A stretch of 64,000 bases of DNA from NCBI GenBank assembly GCA_963169355.1, contig CAUJCR010000003.1:1-64000 (forward strand), written 5' to 3'. Shown here one piece after another: positions 53,405-62,748 of this stretch. The DNA is from Bacteroidota bacterium (GTDB lineage: Bacteria; Bacteroidota; Bacteroidia; B-17B0; Aurantibacillaceae). The position numbers and the translations under genes were made by a program. How positions within the stretch are numbered: the first letter of the stretch is position 1; each line of letters starts with the position of its first letter. The notes beneath the pieces are model-generated. The model did no database searches and was not told where the DNA came from. It saw only the letters and a list, made by a program, of their open reading frames with translations.

Positions 53405-56400
53405 AACTAATTCTTCAAAAAAAATAATACAGGTACAAGATGATAATAAATCATTAATAGCTGTATTAGATACACTACCAATAGGTGTAATTATTTTTTC
53501 ATTATCAAAAGGTAATTTTTTATTTATAAATAAAATAGCCTTAAAAATATTAAAATCAAATTCCGAATTAAAAAAGAATATTACAAAACACTCTATTTTT
53601 GAATTTCTTTTACCTCAATACCATCAACGTATAAAAGAAAATAATCAACGTATTTTTAATGGTGAAGAATTTGTACCGTATGAATTAAAAATTAAAAATG
53701 CTAAAAATGAAATTATTGATTTAGAAATTAAATCTACACCACTTATTTTTAATGGTCAAAATGCTATTCAAACCATTTTTAAAGATGTTTCAGAAGTAGT
53801 TAAATACAGAAATAAACTTATAGAATCGAATAATAAATTAGAACTTATTACTAAAAACGCTAACGATTTAATTTATTTTTATACCTATCATCCACAACCT
53901 AAGTATTTATACATTAGCCCTAATGTAAAAAACATTTTAGGATATGATCCCGATGAATTTTATGAAAATCCTTTTTTATGTGCATTTAATACACATAATA
54001 TTAAAGAATTTAATGCACTCGAAAAAAATATTAGTAAACTTCAAAAAACAGGTAAATTAAAAAACACAACACACATAGCACAATATAAAACCAAGTCGGG
54101 TAAACTAATTTGGTTAGAAGATAATTACTCACCCATTTTTAATGAAAACGGGAAAATTGAATTTATTTTAGGGATTAGCAGAGATATTACAAAAGAGAAA
54201 ATTATAAAATTAGAATTAGAGCAAAAGTGGATTAATTATAAAAATTTAATTGATTCTTCGCCTGTTGGAATATATATTCATAAAGGTGTTTGTTTGTATT
54301 GTAACACTAAAGCCGTAGAAATAGTAGAGGCTAAAAGTGCTAAAGCGGTAATAGGTAAAAATGTTATAGAATTTATTGTTCCTGAAGAAAGAGAAATAGC
54401 AGTTGAAAGAATTACTAATGCTATAAAAGGACAAGAGCAGATTACCCGAAATTATAAGATTAAAACACTTAAAGGTAATTATAAAATTGTTGAATTAAGA
54501 ACAACTCCATTTATGTATAATGGAGAAACATGTGTACAAACAACAGCTATTGACGTAACTGCACAACAACAATTATCAAAAGAAATTTTAAGAGCCGAAT
54601 TAGCTGAAGAATCTAATAAATTATTAAAAAAAGAAATTGCTATTAGAGAAAAAGCCGAAAAAGAATTAATTAATCAATCGGCCAAACTTCAAGCAATTTT
54701 TGAAAGTGGTAATCAATTAATATGGACCGTGAATAAAGAATATTTATTCACCTCTTTTAATACCAATTTTTCTAACTCTATGTTTGAGTTGTATAAAATT
54801 AAACCAGAAATAAATAAATATTATAAGCCACATCATACCAAAGAAGGATTAAAATACCATAAATGGTGGATAGAAAAATATGAAACCGTTTTTGAGTCGG
54901 GAAAAGGAACAGAGTTTACCACCAAACAAAAATCAAAAGATGGGAAAATTTATTACCGTCAAATTTTTATTCAACCAATTATAAAAAATAATCAAATTAC
55001 TGAGTTGTACTGTATATCGCATGATATAACCGAATTAACTCATTTACAAAACGAGGCGGTTAATCAAGCTTCAAAATTAAACTCTATTTTTAATAATACA
55101 TCTCATGCTATTTGGACAGTTGATAGAGATTATTTTTTAACGTCATTTAATAATCAATTTATTGTTTTGTTTAAAAAACAAATAGGAGTTAAACCTCAAT
55201 TAAATCAGTCGATTTTATCCCAAATTCCAAAAGAATTTCAGGCAGAATATAAGTCTTACTGGTTTAGTTTATACGACAAAGTATTTGCTGGTAATACATT
55301 AAAATTTGAGTATAAAAATTTGGATTTAAAAGGTAATACTTCGTATCTCGAAATATTTCTTAATCCAATTAAAAACACCAGTGGTCAAATAGTCGAAGTT
55401 GCTTGTTTGTCAATAGACATTACCGAACATAAATTATTTGAACAACAAATTATCAATCAATCTGCTAAACTTAAAGCTATTTTCGAAAGTGGTAGCCAGT
55501 TAATGTGGACAATCTCTAAAGATTTAAAAATAACATCTTTTAATCAAAATTATGCCGATGCTGTTTTTGATTTATATAATTATTATCCAGAGATTGGAAA
55601 GCCAATGAGGAGTATAAAAACTCAACCATATCAATCTATTTGGGATGAAAAATATAAATTAGCCTTTGATGGTAAACCAGTAGAGTTTATCTCAGAAAGA
55701 GAAAATCTAAGAGGCGAAAAAGTTATTCGTCAAATGTTATTACATCCAATAAAAGATAATCAAGGAAACGTGATAGAAGTAAGCGGCATTGGATTTGATA
55801 TTACCGAAAATAAATTAAATGAAGAGCGTATTTCTCAGTCCTTAAAAGAAAAAGAGGTGCTTTTAAAAGAAGTACATCATCGTGTTAAAAACAACATGCA
55901 GGTTATTTCTAGTATTTTAAATTTACAATCCTCGTATGTTACTGATGTGTACGCTCTCAATTTATTAAAAGAGTGCCAAAATCGTATAAAATCCATGTCT
56001 TTTATACACGAGAGCTTATATCAAAGTAAAAACTTTGAAATGGTTAATTTTACAGAGTATATATCCACTTTGGCCAAAAATTTAGTTCACTCATATACTT
56101 TAAGCAATAAAAACATAAAATTAATTTTAACACTAGATAATTTAGCCCTAAACCTTGATTTATCGATACCTTGCGGCCTTATTATTAATGAAATTATATC
56201 AAATTCATTAAAATATGCATTTTCTCATAAATCGGATGGAATAATCTTTGTAACTTTGCGTGTTAAAAATCAAAAAGTATCTCTCGAGATAGGTGATTAT
56301 GGAATAGGTATTCCTGATAACTTTGATATTAAAAATTCATCATCTCTGGGATTACAATTAGTAGATACTTTGATTGAACAAATAGGCGGCACTTATAAAT

Positions 56401-56447
56401 TAATTAGAAATAACGGCACCATTTTTAGTATAGAATTTAATATTTAA
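53382..56447 (+). CDS. Cytoplasmic multi-PAS sensor histidine kinase (HisKA_2)
   Basis: A 1021-residue kinase without membrane segments. It has about six PAS/PAC modules in tandem (approximately 22-140, 148-280, 282-395, 425-555, 560-690 and 692-810), several ending in the typical PAC form I-x-G-I-x-x-D-I-T-E. The kinase core starts KEVHHRVKNNMQVISSILNLQ; the phosphoacceptor is likely H833. The ATPase domain follows with NEIISNSLKYAF, GDYGIGIP and SSLGLQLV. This HisKA_2 type usually works with LytTR regulators, and the next gene is one. No heme- or flavin-binding motif is obvious, so the signal is unknown. Confidence 0.92.
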   Translation: MKKITKNKTNSSKKIIQVQDDNKSLIAVLDTLPIGVIIFSLSKGNFLFINKIALKILKSNSELKKNITKHSIFEFLLPQYHQRIKENNQRIFNGEEFVPYELKIKNAKNEIIDLEIKSTPLIFNGQNAIQTIFKDVSEVVKYRNKLIESNNKLELITKNANDLIYFYTYHPQPKYLYISPNVKNILGYDPDEFYENPFLCAFNTHNIKEFNALEKNISKLQKTGKLKNTTHIAQYKTKSGKLIWLEDNYSPIFNENGKIEFILGISRDITKEKIIKLELEQKWINYKNLIDSSPVGIYIHKGVCLYCNTKAVEIVEAKSAKAVIGKNVIEFIVPEEREIAVERITNAIKGQEQITRNYKIKTLKGNYKIVELRTTPFMYNGETCVQTTAIDVTAQQQLSKEILRAELAEESNKLLKKEIAIREKAEKELINQSAKLQAIFESGNQLIWTVNKEYLFTSFNTNFSNSMFELYKIKPEINKYYKPHHTKEGLKYHKWWIEKYETVFESGKGTEFTTKQKSKDGKIYYRQIFIQPIIKNNQITELYCISHDITELTHLQNEAVNQASKLNSIFNNTSHAIWTVDRDYFLTSFNNQFIVLFKKQIGVKPQLNQSILSQIPKEFQAEYKSYWFSLYDKVFAGNTLKFEYKNLDLKGNTSYLEIFLNPIKNTSGQIVEVACLSIDITEHKLFEQQIINQSAKLKAIFESGSQLMWTISKDLKITSFNQNYADAVFDLYNYYPEIGKPMRSIKTQPYQSIWDEKYKLAFDGKPVEFISERENLRGEKVIRQMLLHPIKDNQGNVIEVSGIGFDITENKLNEERISQSLKEKEVLLKEVHHRVKNNMQVISSILNLQSSYVTDVYALNLLKECQNRIKSMSFIHESLYQSKNFEMVNFTEYISTLAKNLVHSYTLSNKNIKLILTLDNLALNLDLSIPCGLIINEIISNSLKYAFSHKSDGIIFVTLRVKNQKVSLEIGDYGIGIPDNFDIKNSSSLGLQLVDTLIEQIGGTYKLIRNNGTIFSIEFNI

Positions 56448-56450
56448 GCA

Positions 56451-57224
56451 ATGGAAAACATCAGTAATAGCAACATTAATATTTACATCGTTGAAGATGA
56501 AAGCATCGTGGCCAAAGACATTCAAAACAGCCTTAAAAAATTAGGCTATAATGTATTAGGTATTAGTAATAATGGCGCCGATGCTATAAAAAATATTGTG
56601 GATTTAGAGCCTAATATTGTTTTAATGGATATTATGATAAAAGGCCCTATGACTGGAATTGATGTGGCTGAAACAATCAAGAAAGAATATAATATTCCAG
56701 TTATATTTTTAACTGCTTATGCCGACGAAAGCACCTTAGCAAAAGCAAAAATTACCGAGCCTTATGGTTATATCTTAAAACCTTTCAAAGAGATTGATTT
56801 ACACTCAACCATCGAAATGGCTTTGTATAAACATAAGAAAGACACCGAAGTACAAAAAGAGCGCGACTTCTTATATTCTTTGGTTGAAAATAAAGACGAA
56901 GCCTCAAAAGATATTTTATTTGTAAAATCAAATAGCCGTTTAGTAAAAGTTAATCTTAAAGATATTTTTTATGTAGAGGCGCTTAAAGATTATGTGGTAT
57001 TAAACACTCAATACACGCGCTACACCATTCATTCTACCATGAAAGATATTGAGAAAAAATTAGATAATGGTGATTTTATTCGTGTGCACCGTTCATTTAT
57101 TGTGCGCATTGATAAAATACAAACCATCGAAAATCAAACAGTAGTGCTCGAGGAAAATAAAAAAGTAATTCCTATTGGCGGACTGTATAGAGATGAGTTA
57201 TTAGCACGCTTAAATATGATTTAA
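56451..57224 (+). CDS. LytTR-family response regulator
   Basis: A 257-residue regulator: receiver domain (10-125) with the phosphorylation site D60 in VLMDIMI, the T/K positions in FLTAYADE and YILKPF, and a C-terminal LytTR DNA-binding domain (about 145-257) from ILFVKSNSRLVKVNLKDIFYVEALKDYV to IPIGGLYRDELLARL. It starts three bases after the kinase gene. Together they form a two-component system with the exported MORN protein as first gene. Confidence 0.94.
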   Translation: MENISNSNINIYIVEDESIVAKDIQNSLKKLGYNVLGISNNGADAIKNIVDLEPNIVLMDIMIKGPMTGIDVAETIKKEYNIPVIFLTAYADESTLAKAKITEPYGYILKPFKEIDLHSTIEMALYKHKKDTEVQKERDFLYSLVENKDEASKDILFVKSNSRLVKVNLKDIFYVEALKDYVVLNTQYTRYTIHSTMKDIEKKLDNGDFIRVHRSFIVRIDKIQTIENQTVVLEENKKVIPIGGLYRDELLARLNMI

Positions 57225-57283
57225 TTAAAGCAACTAATAAGCACGATGTTTTTTTAGTTCTTTATGTGGCATAGGTTCTTAAA

Positions 57284-59188
57284 TTGAATTTTCAATACGA
57301 TATTATAGTAGTAGGCGCTGGTCATGCGGGCTGCGAAGCGGCAGCGGCAGCAGCAAACATGGGTTCAAAAGTGTTGCTTTTAACCATGAATATGCAAACC
57401 ATTGCTCAAATGAGCTGCAACCCTGCCATGGGTGGTATTGCCAAAGGTCAAATTGTACGAGAAATTGATGCTTTAGGTGGTTATAGCGGCATTGTTTCTG
57501 ATAAGTCGGCCATTCAATTCAGAATGTTGAATAGAAGTAAAGGTCCCGCAATGTGGAGCCCTCGTACGCAAAATGACAGAATGTTATTTGCTGCTACCTG
57601 GAGAGAGATGTTAGAACAAACACCAAATGTTGATTTTTGGCAAGATATGTGTCGCCAATTAATTATCTCTAAAGATGGTAAACGGGTTGAGGGTGTTGTA
57701 ACCGGAATGGGTATTGAGTTTAAAGCAAAAGCAGTTGTATTAACAAATGGCACTTTTTTAAATGGTTTAATTCATATTGGTGAAAAACAATTAGGAGGCG
57801 GAAGAAGCGGAGAATCAGCAAGTTATGGAATTACAGAACAATTAGTGTCGCTTGGATTTGAAAGTGGGCGAATGAAAACGGGCACACCCCCTCGTGTTGA
57901 TGGTAGAACATTAGATTACTCTAAAATGGAAGTTCAAGAAGGCGACGAAGCTATTGATAAATTTTCCTATTTAGAAAACACCTCTCCTTTTTATACCGAC
58001 TCTAAAGGCGATAAATCAAAACTTAAAAAACAAATACCTTGTCATATTACTTATACTAATAACGAGGTGCACGAAGTACTTAAAACAGGTTTTGAAAAAT
58101 CGCCAATGTTTGCAGGCAGAATTCAAGGCCTTGGCCCAAGATATTGCCCAAGTATTGAAGATAAAATTAATCGTTTTTCAGAAAGAGAAAGACATCAAAT
58201 ATTTGTAGAGCCAGAGGGTTGGAATACGGTTGAAATTTATGTAAATGGTTTTTCTACTTCCCTACCCGAAGATGTTCAATATAAAGCATTGCGATTAATT
58301 CCTGGTTTTGAAAATGCTAAAATGTTTCGCCCTGGTTATGCTATTGAGTACGATTACTTCCCTCCTACTCAACTTAACCTCACACTCGAAACAAGGTTGG
58401 TTGAAAATTTATATTTTGCCGGACAAATTAATGGCACTACTGGTTATGAAGAAGCAGCATGTCAGGGCCAGATGGCAGGAATAAATGCACATCTTAAAAT
58501 TAATGAAAAAGATCCTTTTGTGTTATTAAGACATCAAGCATATATTGGCGTTTTAATAGATGATTTAGTTACAAAAGGAACCGAAGAGCCTTATCGTATG
58601 TTTACGTCTCGTTCTGAGTATCGCTTGTTGTTACGTCAGGATAATGCCGATATTCGTTTAACGCCTTTATCGTATCAATTAGGATTAGCGTCTGAACAAA
58701 GACACGTAGTGGTTGAAAATAAAATAAAACACGCACAACAAATAATACAGTATTTTAAAAACAATAGTGCTGAACCTGATCAGGCGAATCCTTATTTAGA
58801 AAGTTTAAACTCTGCCCCTCTTACACAAAAGTGGCGATATTTTAATGTGCTTTCTCGTCCCGATGTTTCAATTTTAGGTTTAGCCAATGTTTGCCCTGAT
58901 GTCTCAAATTTAATTAGTGAGTTTAGTGATGAAACTGTACAACAAGCCGAAATATTAATGAAGTATGAAGGTTATATTGAGCGTGAAAAAGAAAATGCTG
59001 ACAGAATGATAAAGCTAGAAAACTATAAACTAAAACCTGATTTCGATTATAAATCAATCCCTAGTTTATCATTAGAGGCTAGAGATAAACTATCTAAACT
59101 CAAGCCAACCACAATAGGTCAAGCTAGTCGAATTTCAGGAATTAACCCTGCTGATATTTCGGTATTATTAGTACATTTGGGAAGATAA
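57284..59188 (+). CDS. mnmG: tRNA U34 5-carboxymethylaminomethyl modifying enzyme, FAD subunit
   Basis: A 634-residue flavoprotein that with MnmE modifies wobble uridine in tRNAs. The FAD-binding fold begins at once ([23 protein letters not shown]); later come [27 protein letters not shown] and the C-terminal [10 protein letters not shown]. The only workable start is TTG at 57284: an in-frame stop lies four codons upstream and no ATG comes before the FAD motif. In several phyla mnmG is near the replication origin; the parS-like sites just after it agree with that. Confidence 0.95.
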   Translation: MNFQYDIIVVGAGHAGCEAAAAAANMGSKVLLLTMNMQTIAQMSCNPAMGGIAKGQIVREIDALGGYSGIVSDKSAIQFRMLNRSKGPAMWSPRTQNDRMLFAATWREMLEQTPNVDFWQDMCRQLIISKDGKRVEGVVTGMGIEFKAKAVVLTNGTFLNGLIHIGEKQLGGGRSGESASYGITEQLVSLGFESGRMKTGTPPRVDGRTLDYSKMEVQEGDEAIDKFSYLENTSPFYTDSKGDKSKLKKQIPCHITYTNNEVHEVLKTGFEKSPMFAGRIQGLGPRYCPSIEDKINRFSERERHQIFVEPEGWNTVEIYVNGFSTSLPEDVQYKALRLIPGFENAKMFRPGYAIEYDYFPPTQLNLTLETRLVENLYFAGQINGTTGYEEAACQGQMAGINAHLKINEKDPFVLLRHQAYIGVLIDDLVTKGTEEPYRMFTSRSEYRLLLRQDNADIRLTPLSYQLGLASEQRHVVVENKIKHAQQIIQYFKNNSAEPDQANPYLESLNSAPLTQKWRYFNVLSRPDVSILGLANVCPDVSNLISEFSDETVQQAEILMKYEGYIEREKENADRMIKLENYKLKPDFDYKSIPSLSLEARDKLSKLKPTTIGQASRISGINPADISVLLVHLGR

Positions 59189-59196
59189 TAAGCAAA

Positions 59197-59212
59197 TGTT
59201 TCACGTGGAACA
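59197..59212. promoter_or_regulatory. parS-like site 1
   Basis: TGTTTCACGTGGAACA, a full match to the ParB-binding parS family (variant of TGTTNCACGTGAAACA). It lies eight bases after the mnmG stop. Confidence 0.8.
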
Positions 59213-59245
59213 TTTAATTACAAATAAATTATTTCGTGTTTTAAT

Positions 59246-60130
59246 ATGTTATCAATTAATAATTGTATGGTGTGTGGTTCCACTCAATTCGAACCGTTTT
59301 TGTCTTGTAAAGATTACACAGTTAGTCAAGAAGAGTTTCAAATTGTTTCTTGTAAATCTTGTGGATTTAAGTTTACCAATCCTCGTCCCGAAGATGCTGT
59401 TATTGGAAATTATTACAAAGCCGAATCTTATGTGTCACACACTAATACCAAAAAAGGATTAATTAATAAGTTGTATCATGCGGTTAGAAATTACACCCTT
59501 AAGCAAAAAGTGAAGCTCATTAATTCTTATGTTTCACGTGGAACAATTTTAGATTACGGATGTGGAACAGGAATGTTTTTACAAGCTTGTGTAAAAAACG
59601 GTTGGAATGGCTTTGGTATGGAGCCAGATAATGAAGCGAGAAATATAGCTAAAGAAAATTGTTCCAATTTGTTTTCTGACAAAACACAGTTACAAGCTAA
59701 TATAAACGAGGTACAATTTAATGCGATTACTCTTTGGCATGTTTTAGAGCATGTAACAGATATGAAGGAGACTTTATCCTTTTTTAAAAACAAACTGAAT
59801 TCCAATGGTGTGCTTATTATAGCTGTTCCTAATCATGTGTCTTATGACGCTAAACATTACCAATCATTTTGGGCAGCTTATGATGTTCCTCGTCATATTC
59901 ATCATTTTGATGTTAGCTCGATGACAGCCTTGTTAAAGAATTATGGGTTTAAACTTGTTGAAACGAAAGGAATGAAGTTTGACAGCTTTTATGTAAGCAT
60001 GTTAAGTGAGAAATATAAAACAGGAAACATGAATCTTTTAAAAGCTTTTTATACAGGGTTTATCTCTAATTTAAAGGCAAAAGATAGCACACAGTATTCC
60101 AGTACTATTTATGCTTTTAAACATCAATAA
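59246..60130 (+). CDS. Zinc-ribbon SAM-dependent methyltransferase
   Basis: A 294-residue class I methyltransferase. An N-terminal zinc ribbon (C7-x2-C10, C36-x2-C39) precedes ILDYGCGTGMF (D103, G105, G107, G109), the SAM-binding loop, then WHVLEHVTDMKE and a C-terminal AVPNHVSYDAKHYQSFWAAYDVPRHIHHFD segment typical of the methyltransferase 23 family that act on sugars or lipids. The substrate is unknown. Bases 59530-59545 inside it are a perfect parS-like site encoding Y95-VSRG-T100. Confidence 0.87.
   Translation: MLSINNCMVCGSTQFEPFLSCKDYTVSQEEFQIVSCKSCGFKFTNPRPEDAVIGNYYKAESYVSHTNTKKGLINKLYHAVRNYTLKQKVKLINSYVSRGTILDYGCGTGMFLQACVKNGWNGFGMEPDNEARNIAKENCSNLFSDKTQLQANINEVQFNAITLWHVLEHVTDMKETLSFFKNKLNSNGVLIIAVPNHVSYDAKHYQSFWAAYDVPRHIHHFDVSSMTALLKNYGFKLVETKGMKFDSFYVSMLSEKYKTGNMNLLKAFYTGFISNLKAKDSTQYSSTIYAFKHQ
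59530..59545. promoter_or_regulatory. parS-like site 2, inside a gene
   Basis: The same TGTTTCACGTGGAACA as site 1, in the same orientation, within the methyltransferase coding region. Sites inside genes are common for parS. Confidence 0.8.
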
Positions 60131-60133
60131 AAA

Positions 60134-60149
60134 GGTTCCACGTGAAACA
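60134..60149. promoter_or_regulatory. parS-like site 3
   Basis: GGTTCCACGTGAAACA: the inverse of sites 1 and 2 with one end base changed. It lies between the methyltransferase stop and its terminator. Confidence 0.72.
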
Positions 60150-60151
60150 AT

Positions 60152-60185
60152 AAAGCCATTTGATTTTTCAAATGGCTTTTTTATT
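60152..60185 (+). terminator. Terminator of the methyltransferase gene
   Basis: AAAGCCATTTGA (60152-60163) and TCAAATGGCTTT (60168-60179) form a perfect 12-base stem with a TTTT loop, followed by TTTTATTTG. A classical intrinsic terminator. The stretch from here to 60362 holds no gene I can see. Confidence 0.92.
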
Positions 60186-60362
60186 TGTCTAGTATTGTAT
60201 AATAAGAGTTTGTAATGAACTTAATTTAAACTTTTATGAGTAAAGCTTAATGTTACTAAGGATTTCTTATCCCGATATAGAATTAACATTTTTATGTGCT
60301 AATTTACTTGTATCTGTGTGTATTGGATTAAATAAAAGATTATTTTTGGAACTGAAACTTAA

Positions 60363-61187
60363 ATGTACTCTAGTATGAAAATTATAAAGTCAATCACTAT
60401 TTTCTTGTTTTTGTATAAGTCTATGATTAGTCAGCAAACCACTGATTCTGTACCAAACCACGAAACATTCACAATTCAATCTGTAAGCCTTAATGAATTA
60501 CGAACTATAAATGTTTGGTTGCCCACAACCTATAATTCTAGCTTAGATTCCTTTCCAGTTATGTATATGGCTGATGGTGGTATTATTGAAGAAGATTTTC
60601 CTCATGTTGCAAACACCATGGCGCTGTTGATATCACAAAAACAAATACCTCCTATGATTTTAGTTGGAATACAGAACACTCAAAGGAGACGTGATTTAAC
60701 GGGGCCAACAGAAGTTGAATCGGATAAAAAAATTGCACCAGTGGTTGGTGGCTCCGAACAGTTTCGTTTATTTATAAAATCCGAACTTTTTCCTGAAATA
60801 GAAAAGCGCTATAAAACCACATCTAAAAAAGGAATTCTGGGCGAATCATTGTCTGGGTTATTTGTAATGGAAACTTTTTTTAAAGAGCCCGAAATGTTTG
60901 ATTATTATATTGCTTTTGATCCCTCATTGTGGTGGAATAATCACACCTTGGTAAATCATGCAAATACGTATTTACAAAAACTACCTAATAAATTAATTAC
61001 ATTATGGTTTGCGGGCTCTTCTGCTAAAGATATATATAAATATACCCGACAGTTAAACAGAGAATTAAATAAAGCTAACTATAGCAGTTTAAGATTTTTT
61101 TATTCTGATGAGCCTAAAGAAAAACATCATACTATTTTTAGAGCTACTAAAGAAAAAGCTCTAAAATGGGTTTTTGAACATAAATAA
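60363..61187 (+). CDS. Exported alpha/beta-hydrolase esterase (esterase D / Fes-like)
   Basis: A 274-residue enzyme of the putative esterase family (PF00756 type), as in IroE and feruloyl esterases. After the signal peptide (IKSITIFLFLYKSMISQ) it shows RTINVWLPTTYNSSLDSFPVMYMADGG, the nucleophile motif GESLSG, YYIAFDPSLWWNN and a C-terminal KHHTIF with the histidine. The start may be the ATG at 60375 (MKIIKS). The substrate could be a siderophore or a sugar ester; no iron genes are near. Confidence 0.82.
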   Translation: MYSSMKIIKSITIFLFLYKSMISQQTTDSVPNHETFTIQSVSLNELRTINVWLPTTYNSSLDSFPVMYMADGGIIEEDFPHVANTMALLISQKQIPPMILVGIQNTQRRRDLTGPTEVESDKKIAPVVGGSEQFRLFIKSELFPEIEKRYKTTSKKGILGESLSGLFVMETFFKEPEMFDYYIAFDPSLWWNNHTLVNHANTYLQKLPNKLITLWFAGSSAKDIYKYTRQLNRELNKANYSSLRFFYSDEPKEKHHTIFRATKEKALKWVFEHK

Positions 61188-61258
61188 TTGAAAATCAAAA
61201 TGTTATGCTTTTTACGTTAGGGTTGATGAGTTCTTAAAGATGCTGTAACCTAATTAAA

Positions 61259-62728
61259 TTAAAACTTTAAATAAGGCATCAAGCCGTGTAATCCGCCTTC
61301 TCTTCCAAAACCACTTTCTTTATAACCACCAAATGGCGAAGTAGGATCGAACTTATTATACGTGTTTGCCCACACAACGCCCGCTCTAAGTTTAGAGGTT
61401 AAGTTAAAAATTCGAGAACCTTTATCTGTCCACACACCAGCGCTTAAACCATAAGGTATGTTATTCGCTTTTTCAATTACTTCTTCAATAGTGCGGAAAG
61501 TTTGAATGGCTAATACAGGACCAAAAATTTCTTCTTGCGAAATACGATGTGATTGAGCAGTATTTAAAAATAGGGTAGGGCGTACAAAGAATCCTTTTTT
61601 AGGTATTTCGCAGTTGCTTTGATACATTTCTGCTTCATCGGCTTTTCCTATTTTTAAATAGTCGTTTATTTTTTGAAGTTGAGCCTTGGAGTTAATAGCA
61701 CCAATATCAGTATTTTTATCTAATGGGTCGCCCACAATTAATGTTTCTAATCTGTCTTTTAATTTTTGAATAACTTCATCAGCTACACTTTCTTGAATAA
61801 ATAAACGCGAACCAGCGCAACATACATGCCCCTGGTTAAAGAAAATACCATTAACGATGCCTTCTACAGCTTGGTTGATAGGCGCATCTTCAAATATTAT
61901 GTTAGCAGCTTTTCCTCCTAATTCTAAAGTTAATTTCTTATCAGTTCCAGCTGTAGCTTTTTGAATCCACTTGCCCACATTGGTACTCCCCGTAAAGGCA
62001 ATTTTATCAACATCTTTATGGTTTACAATAGCTGCGCCAGTAGCGCCAAACCCTGTAACAATATTTACTACACCATCTGGTAAACCACTTTCTTGAATTA
62101 TTTCAGCTAATTTTAATGCGGTGAGTGGTGTTGTTTCGGCTGGTTTTAAAACCACGGTGTTACCTGTAGCTAGCGCTGGAGCAATTTTCCAAGCAGCCAT
62201 TAGCAGCGGAAAATTCCAAGGAATAATTTGTCCGGCAACGCCTAATGGCTTAGGTGAACGGTTAGGAAAAGCATATTCTAATTTATCGGCCCAGCCCGCA
62301 TAATAAAAAAAATGATTAGCCGCTAATGGAACATCAATATCTCTACTTTCTCTAATGGGTTTACCACCATTCATGCTTTCAATAACGGCTAATTCGCGTG
62401 CGCGCTCTTGCATTAATCGTGCAATACGAAAAATATATTTAGCACGTTCTTTAGCAGGCATTTTACGCCAAGTTTTGTTATATGCTTGGCGAGCTGCTTT
62501 TACAGCGGTATCTACATCTTTTTCGTTGGCATCGGCAATGCGTGCAATTGTCTTTTCGGTAGCCGGATTAATGGTTTCAAAATATTTTCCAGAGTTTGGT
62601 TTCACAAATTTGCCATTAATAAAAAGCTCATATTGGTTTTGTAAACGAATATGATCGGTAGCCTCAGGCGATGGCGCATATTTCCAGTCGGTAAAAAACG
62701 TTAACTTATTTTCTTTTTGTTTAGACAT
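61259..62728 (-). CDS. Aldehyde dehydrogenase
   Basis: An NAD(P)-dependent aldehyde dehydrogenase of 489 residues. Catalytic cysteine in FNQGHVCCAGSR and general base glutamate in LTLELGGKAANI, with FTGSTNVGKW and PWNFPLLMAAWKIAPALATGN for cofactor binding. ATG 62728 has a GAGG seven bases upstream; ATG 62749, which overlaps the deoC stop by one base, is the alternative. It follows deoC, so its likely substrate is the acetaldehyde released by that enzyme. Confidence 0.92.
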   Translation of the reverse strand: MSKQKENKLTFFTDWKYAPSPEATDHIRLQNQYELFINGKFVKPNSGKYFETINPATEKTIARIADANEKDVDTAVKAARQAYNKTWRKMPAKERAKYIFRIARLMQERARELAVIESMNGGKPIRESRDIDVPLAANHFFYYAGWADKLEYAFPNRSPKPLGVAGQIIPWNFPLLMAAWKIAPALATGNTVVLKPAETTPLTALKLAEIIQESGLPDGVVNIVTGFGATGAAIVNHKDVDKIAFTGSTNVGKWIQKATAGTDKKLTLELGGKAANIIFEDAPINQAVEGIVNGIFFNQGHVCCAGSRLFIQESVADEVIQKLKDRLETLIVGDPLDKNTDIGAINSKAQLQKINDYLKIGKADEAEMYQSNCEIPKKGFFVRPTLFLNTAQSHRISQEEIFGPVLAIQTFRTIEEVIEKANNIPYGLSAGVWTDKGSRIFNLTSKLRAGVVWANTYNKFDPTSPFGGYKESGFGREGGLHGLMPYLKF

Positions 62729-62748
62729 GTTATTTTCCTCAATTTTCA

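Noticed and set aside
59196-59462. Open frame overlapping the methyltransferase start
   Set aside because: It begins inside parS-like site 1 and runs in another frame of a well-supported methyltransferase gene.
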